NCBI GenBank assembly: GCA_937941715.1
Contig: CALDGX010000013.1
Location: 1-8,065 of the forward strand
Origin: an uncultured Chloracidobacterium sp.
GTDB lineage: Bacteria > Acidobacteriota > Blastocatellia > Pyrinomonadales > Pyrinomonadaceae
Reading direction: 5' to 3'
Length of the DNA: 8,065 nucleotides
Shown here: positions 6,123-8,065 of the stretch, piece by piece
How the letters are laid out: the number at the start of each line of letters is the position of its first letter
How positions within the stretch are numbered: position 1 is the stretch's first letter
Program-made: the position numbers and the translations under genes
The notes under the pieces: generated by a model
Database searches by the model: none
Seen by the model: the letters and a program-made list of their open reading frames with translations, nothing else
Told to the model about the DNA's origin: nothing

Positions 6123-6155
6123 AAAAAAGATATTTGAAAATCAAAAAAACAATTC
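6121..6155. other. A/T-rich tract between operator and tandem repeats
   Basis: 29 of 35 bases are A or T, with long A-runs on the plus strand, in otherwise GC-rich surroundings. It separates the palindrome from the 9-bp repeat array. Such a tract could be easily melted or curved DNA, or simply an UP-element-like sequence for the ATPase promoter. Confidence 0.6.
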
Positions 6156-6160
6156 AGGGA

Positions 6161-6250
6161 CACGCAGGACACGCAGGACACGCAGGACAGCAGGGACAGC
6201 CGGGACAGCCGGGACAGCCGGGACATGCGGGACAGACGGGACACGCGGGA
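6161..6250. repeat. Ten tandem copies of a 9-bp repeat
   Basis: Ten uninterrupted 9-mers: CACGCAGGA three times, CAGCAGGGA, CAGCCGGGA three times, CATGCGGGA, CAGACGGGA, CACGCGGGA. The frame CA-N4/5-GGGA is nearly constant and all copies have the same orientation. Runs of identical neighbours suggest growth by slippage. The array is non-coding as far as I can judge, 93 nt upstream of the ATPase ATG and 75 nt beyond the end of the ECF-S-like gene. Because 9 is a multiple of 3, both strands give open, repetitive frames across it. Confidence 0.95.
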
Positions 6251-6324
6251 GACTTATCCTGACGGGCAGATCTTTCGCCCGGGTTCATATGTGGAGGCTG
6301 ATCGAAGATCCGATCAAAGACGAT

Positions 6325-6873
6325 CTATCGGGGTTGTTCGCGTGAGACCCACCATTTTGCGATAAATGGCAAAATTAGTATCTGTGCCGCGGCTCCGGGA
6401 AGTCCCGGCAGCATCGCCGCCTGCAGATACACGTCGAACGACTGCGGAACGGCTCCGGTCGCAAACACGAACGCAAGAAAGATCATTCGTCCGCCAATGA
6501 CGGCAGCCGCCGTCGCAAGCAGTGCGTTAAAACGAAACGTCTCTCGCAGCAATCCGGCAATAGCGCCGTAGGCGGCGAGTTCGATCGTCATCGCCGGCAG
6601 AATGTGCGGCAGCGGATGACCCGAAAGCAGAAAGCTCAGTCCCGGGGCCGCCAGGCCGACGACCGCTCCCGAACGCCAGCCGTAGCAGATTCCGACCAGG
6701 ATGACGGGCCAGTGCATCGGCAAGAGGTTTCGCACCGGCAACCCGAGGGCGTGTGCCCCGGCCGGAAGCAGGAATGCCGCCGCAACCAGTAAGATCGATT
6801 GCGTTGAAACCGCACGGAGACCCAATGAAGGCAGAACTAACGATATTTGATCAGGCGATGCCGTTTTTTCCAT
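6325..6873 (-). CDS. ECF-transporter S-component-like membrane protein
   Basis: 182 aa, the usual size for substrate-binding (S) subunits of energy-coupling-factor vitamin transporters, and strongly hydrophobic with about five to six membrane helices (about 22-43, 55-82, 92-110, 116-140, 150-172). The stretch LLPMHWPVILVGICYGWRSGAVVG (50-73), the following GLAAPGLSFLLSGHPLP, and the end PGLPGAAAQILILPF (156-170) follow the pattern of proteins annotated 'ECF transporter S component'. S components bind a vitamin or metal precursor and dock on a shared EcfT-EcfA module; no EcfT or ATPase subunit is in the window, so a distant shared module would be required. The substrate is not readable. The gene has its own promoter 7 nt before the ATG and no Shine-Dalgarno. 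It could instead be a general small membrane protein, but the family pattern is good. Confidence 0.8.
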   Translation of the reverse strand: MEKTASPDQISLVLPSLGLRAVSTQSILLVAAAFLLPAGAHALGLPVRNLLPMHWPVILVGICYGWRSGAVVGLAAPGLSFLLSGHPLPHILPAMTIELAAYGAIAGLLRETFRFNALLATAAAVIGGRMIFLAFVFATGAVPQSFDVYLQAAMLPGLPGAAAQILILPFIAKWWVSREQPR

Positions 6874-6880
6874 GAGCCAG

Positions 6881-6910
6881 ATTATAGCTTAGGGCTGAAC
6901 GTACAATCAA
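6881..6910 (-). promoter_or_regulatory. Strong leaderless promoter of the ECF-S-like gene
   Basis: Minus strand TTGATT (6910-6905), 18-bp spacer, perfect TATAAT (6886-6881), then 7 nt to the ATG at 6873. Transcription would begin at or one base before the start codon, and no ribosome binding site can fit. This also shows the gene can be expressed independently of the hydrolase 47 nt upstream. Confidence 0.7.
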
Positions 6911-6920
6911 AGGCCGCAAA

Positions 6921-7937
6921 TTATGTCATGTCGGCCGGCTCAGAAATGGGAAGATCAGCTTCGATCCATGCATGAATGTCTTTTAGCACTTCTATTTCGG
7001 GGCATTGCGGCAACACCTCATACTCAGAGATAAAACCCGTCGTGGCAAGCTGAAATAGGTGATTATAGGATGGGAAAAGTCGAACGAAAGCATGGCGATG
7101 ACCGGCGGTGATCTCACGAAATGCATTTGCGTTAGAAACTCCCGGCACTTGCGTGTCCTTTTCACCATAAACGGCCAGCATCCGGCAGGTGACTCGGTCT
7201 AAGATCGAGGCCGGTGACTGCCTCAATAGGGATCTATAGGCCGGAGCACTGACAATTTTCGCCATTTGCCTGGCGTTGTCGCGAATATCGCCCTCGTCCA
7301 TACTGTCCGCATCGGGCCATGACCGCAGCGAATTCTGGATGACCGACTCGATCTCACTTAACGCGGCAGCCCGATCCAAATCGGACCGGCATAAGGCGAA
7401 CACCTGTTCGTTCATTTTGCGCTCGTGTTCCAGCTGAGCCGCAGTTGCTCCGAATTCACTTGAAATTGACCTTGCCTGCTCGTGTAAAAGTTCTTCGATC
7501 GGAACCGATGGTCCGGCCAGCATTACCACCGCCCATGGGTCCAATTGAGCCGCCGCCGAAGCAGCGACTAGTCCGCCCTCGCTATGACCAAGCAGCACGA
7601 TGCGTGCGGCATCGACGTTCGGATGTTTTGCGAGCCAACGGTATAAGAAAACTACATCTGCAACGGCACTGTCGAAATCATGTTCGTTTGCATTTCCGGT
7701 TGAACCACCGACGCCGCGGTCATCAAATCGGAAAACAGTATATCCGTACTCGGCAAAGTATTGTGCAATTGTTCGGAACGGAGTGTGTCCGCAGACCGTC
7801 TCGTCTCGATCATTTGCACCGGAACCAGAGATCAGCAACAGGCAAGGCCTGGCGTTCGTCTGGAACGGAAGGGTTAGCGTGCCGGAAATGACGCCGTCCT
7901 TCACGGGTATCACAACCTCTTTTTCGAATAAATGCAT
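6921..7937 (-). CDS. Alpha/beta-hydrolase (S33-type esterase/peptidase-like)
   Basis: 338 aa, cytosolic by sequence: there is no signal peptide. The oxyanion-hole region LLISGSGANDRDE is at 34-46. FRFDDRGVGGSTG at 69-81 is typical of the family. The nucleophile elbow GHSEGG at 117-122 gives Ser119, Asp261 in YGEKDTQVP is the acid, and His293 in SYNHLFQ is the base, so the triad is complete. Residues 150-240 form a helical cap with many charged residues. The fold is that of bacterial esterases of the EstD / 'serine aminopeptidase S33' type, which cleave small esters or peptides; the natural substrate is unknown. The ATG at 7937 fits the conserved beginning of the family, with no strong Shine-Dalgarno. 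The gene follows a partial gene by 48 nt and precedes the ECF-S-like gene by 47 nt on the same strand. Confidence 0.9.
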   Translation of the reverse strand: MHLFEKEVVIPVKDGVISGTLTLPFQTNARPCLLLISGSGANDRDETVCGHTPFRTIAQYFAEYGYTVFRFDDRGVGGSTGNANEHDFDSAVADVVFLYRWLAKHPNVDAARIVLLGHSEGGLVAASAAAQLDPWAVVMLAGPSVPIEELLHEQARSISSEFGATAAQLEHERKMNEQVFALCRSDLDRAAALSEIESVIQNSLRSWPDADSMDEGDIRDNARQMAKIVSAPAYRSLLRQSPASILDRVTCRMLAVYGEKDTQVPGVSNANAFREITAGHRHAFVRLFPSYNHLFQLATTGFISEYEVLPQCPEIEVLKDIHAWIEADLPISEPADMT

Positions 7938-7964
7938 TTCGATCAGATGTTCTCGACTACTAGG

Positions 7965-7991
7965 GTTATAACATCCTCTACTTGATCACAA
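7965..7991 (-). promoter_or_regulatory. Candidate extended -10 promoter of the hydrolase gene
   Basis: TGTTATAAC on the minus strand (7973-7965) is an extended -10 (TGn plus TATAAC). TTGTGA lies 15 bp upstream (7991-7986) and overlaps the stop codon of the preceding partial gene. The leader to the ATG would be about 20 nt. The short spacer makes the -35 doubtful, but extended -10 promoters often tolerate this. Confidence 0.4.
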
Positions 7992-8065
7992 TTTTTGCTT
8001 CTCGCCGATGCGCCAGGGCGGATCCAGTCGATTTTCACCGGCGTGGTAGAGGCAGATGCTGTTGC
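7986..8065 (-). CDS. C-terminal end of an unidentified protein
   Basis: The last 25 codons of a gene that begins right of the window, ending with TGA at 7986-7988. The peptide includes ICLYHAGENRLDPPWRIG and ends GEKQKL. Of the two open minus-strand frames here, this one has clearly G/C-dominated third codon positions, like its neighbours, so I judge it the real one. I do not recognise the family from so short a tail. Confidence 0.5.
   Translation of the reverse strand, partial: NSICLYHAGENRLDPPWRIGEKQKL

Noticed and set aside
5957..6244. Minus-strand frame with Ser-Arg-Leu and Ser-Cys-Val repeats
   Set aside because: The repetitive peptide is just the translation of the 9-bp array and then runs out of frame over the ATPase promoter and start.
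6161..6250. CRISPR array
   Set aside because: The units are 9 bp and directly adjacent, without spacers; no cas genes are present.
6289..6345. Short plus-strand peptide beginning MWRLIEDPIKDD
   Set aside because: 18 codons with a natural-looking composition that could be the tail of a decayed gene, but it has no recognisable family, overlaps the end of the ECF-S-like gene, and is too short to support.
7938..8065. Second open minus-strand frame ending near 7943
   Set aside because: Its third codon positions are not G/C-enriched, unlike the frame ending at 7986, and it would run through the hydrolase promoter.

Overview
The window reads as a piece of a moderately GC-rich bacterial chromosome. 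The coding inventory (FabI, LOG-family protein, CutA, a PfkB sugar kinase, a DUF433/DUF5615 pair) and the short heptameric intergenic repeats would fit an Acidobacteriota genome, perhaps class Blastocatellia. That placement is an inference from style and gene content; no marker gene in the window proves it. All complete genes lie on the minus strand. The only plus-strand gene is a cutA tail at the left edge.

Left part (1-3531): the end of cutA converges on a minus-strand block that runs, in transcription order, PfkB-family kinase (3531-2596), a two-TM protein of unknown function (2592-1834), fabI enoyl-ACP reductase (1755-991) and a LOG-family nucleotide phosphoribohydrolase-like protein (991-188). 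The first two are 3 nt apart and the last two share a TAATG stop/start. A perfect 11-bp hairpin followed by a T-rich tract on the minus strand (131-171) closes the block. The pair kinase + membrane protein is bracketed by two intergenic regions carrying degenerate 7-bp tandem repeats, mostly GTAGNNN, in opposite orientation. A perfect 8-4-8 palindrome sits at the presumed promoter of the kinase.

Middle part (3532-6324): an accessory-looking segment. It holds a DUF433 antitoxin / DUF5615 PIN-like toxin pair with a GTGA overlap, then a 526-aa RecA/RepA-like AAA ATPase with an internal helix-turn-helix. Upstream of the ATPase is a short non-coding stretch with a GTTGCA-N4-TGCAAC palindrome over a promoter, an A/T-rich tract, exactly ten tandem copies of a 9-bp repeat, and a cluster of GATC sites. 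This layout is reminiscent of an iteron-type control or replication region and is the best candidate for something undescribed here, though a simple minisatellite is a sound alternative.

Right part (6325-8065): a small integral membrane protein resembling the S component of an ECF vitamin transporter, an alpha/beta hydrolase with a complete Ser-Asp-His triad, and the last codons of one more minus-strand gene cut by the window edge. Three genes (DUF433, ATPase, ECF-S-like) have a -10-like hexamer exactly 7 nt before their ATG and no usable Shine-Dalgarno sequence, which suggests leaderless transcripts.
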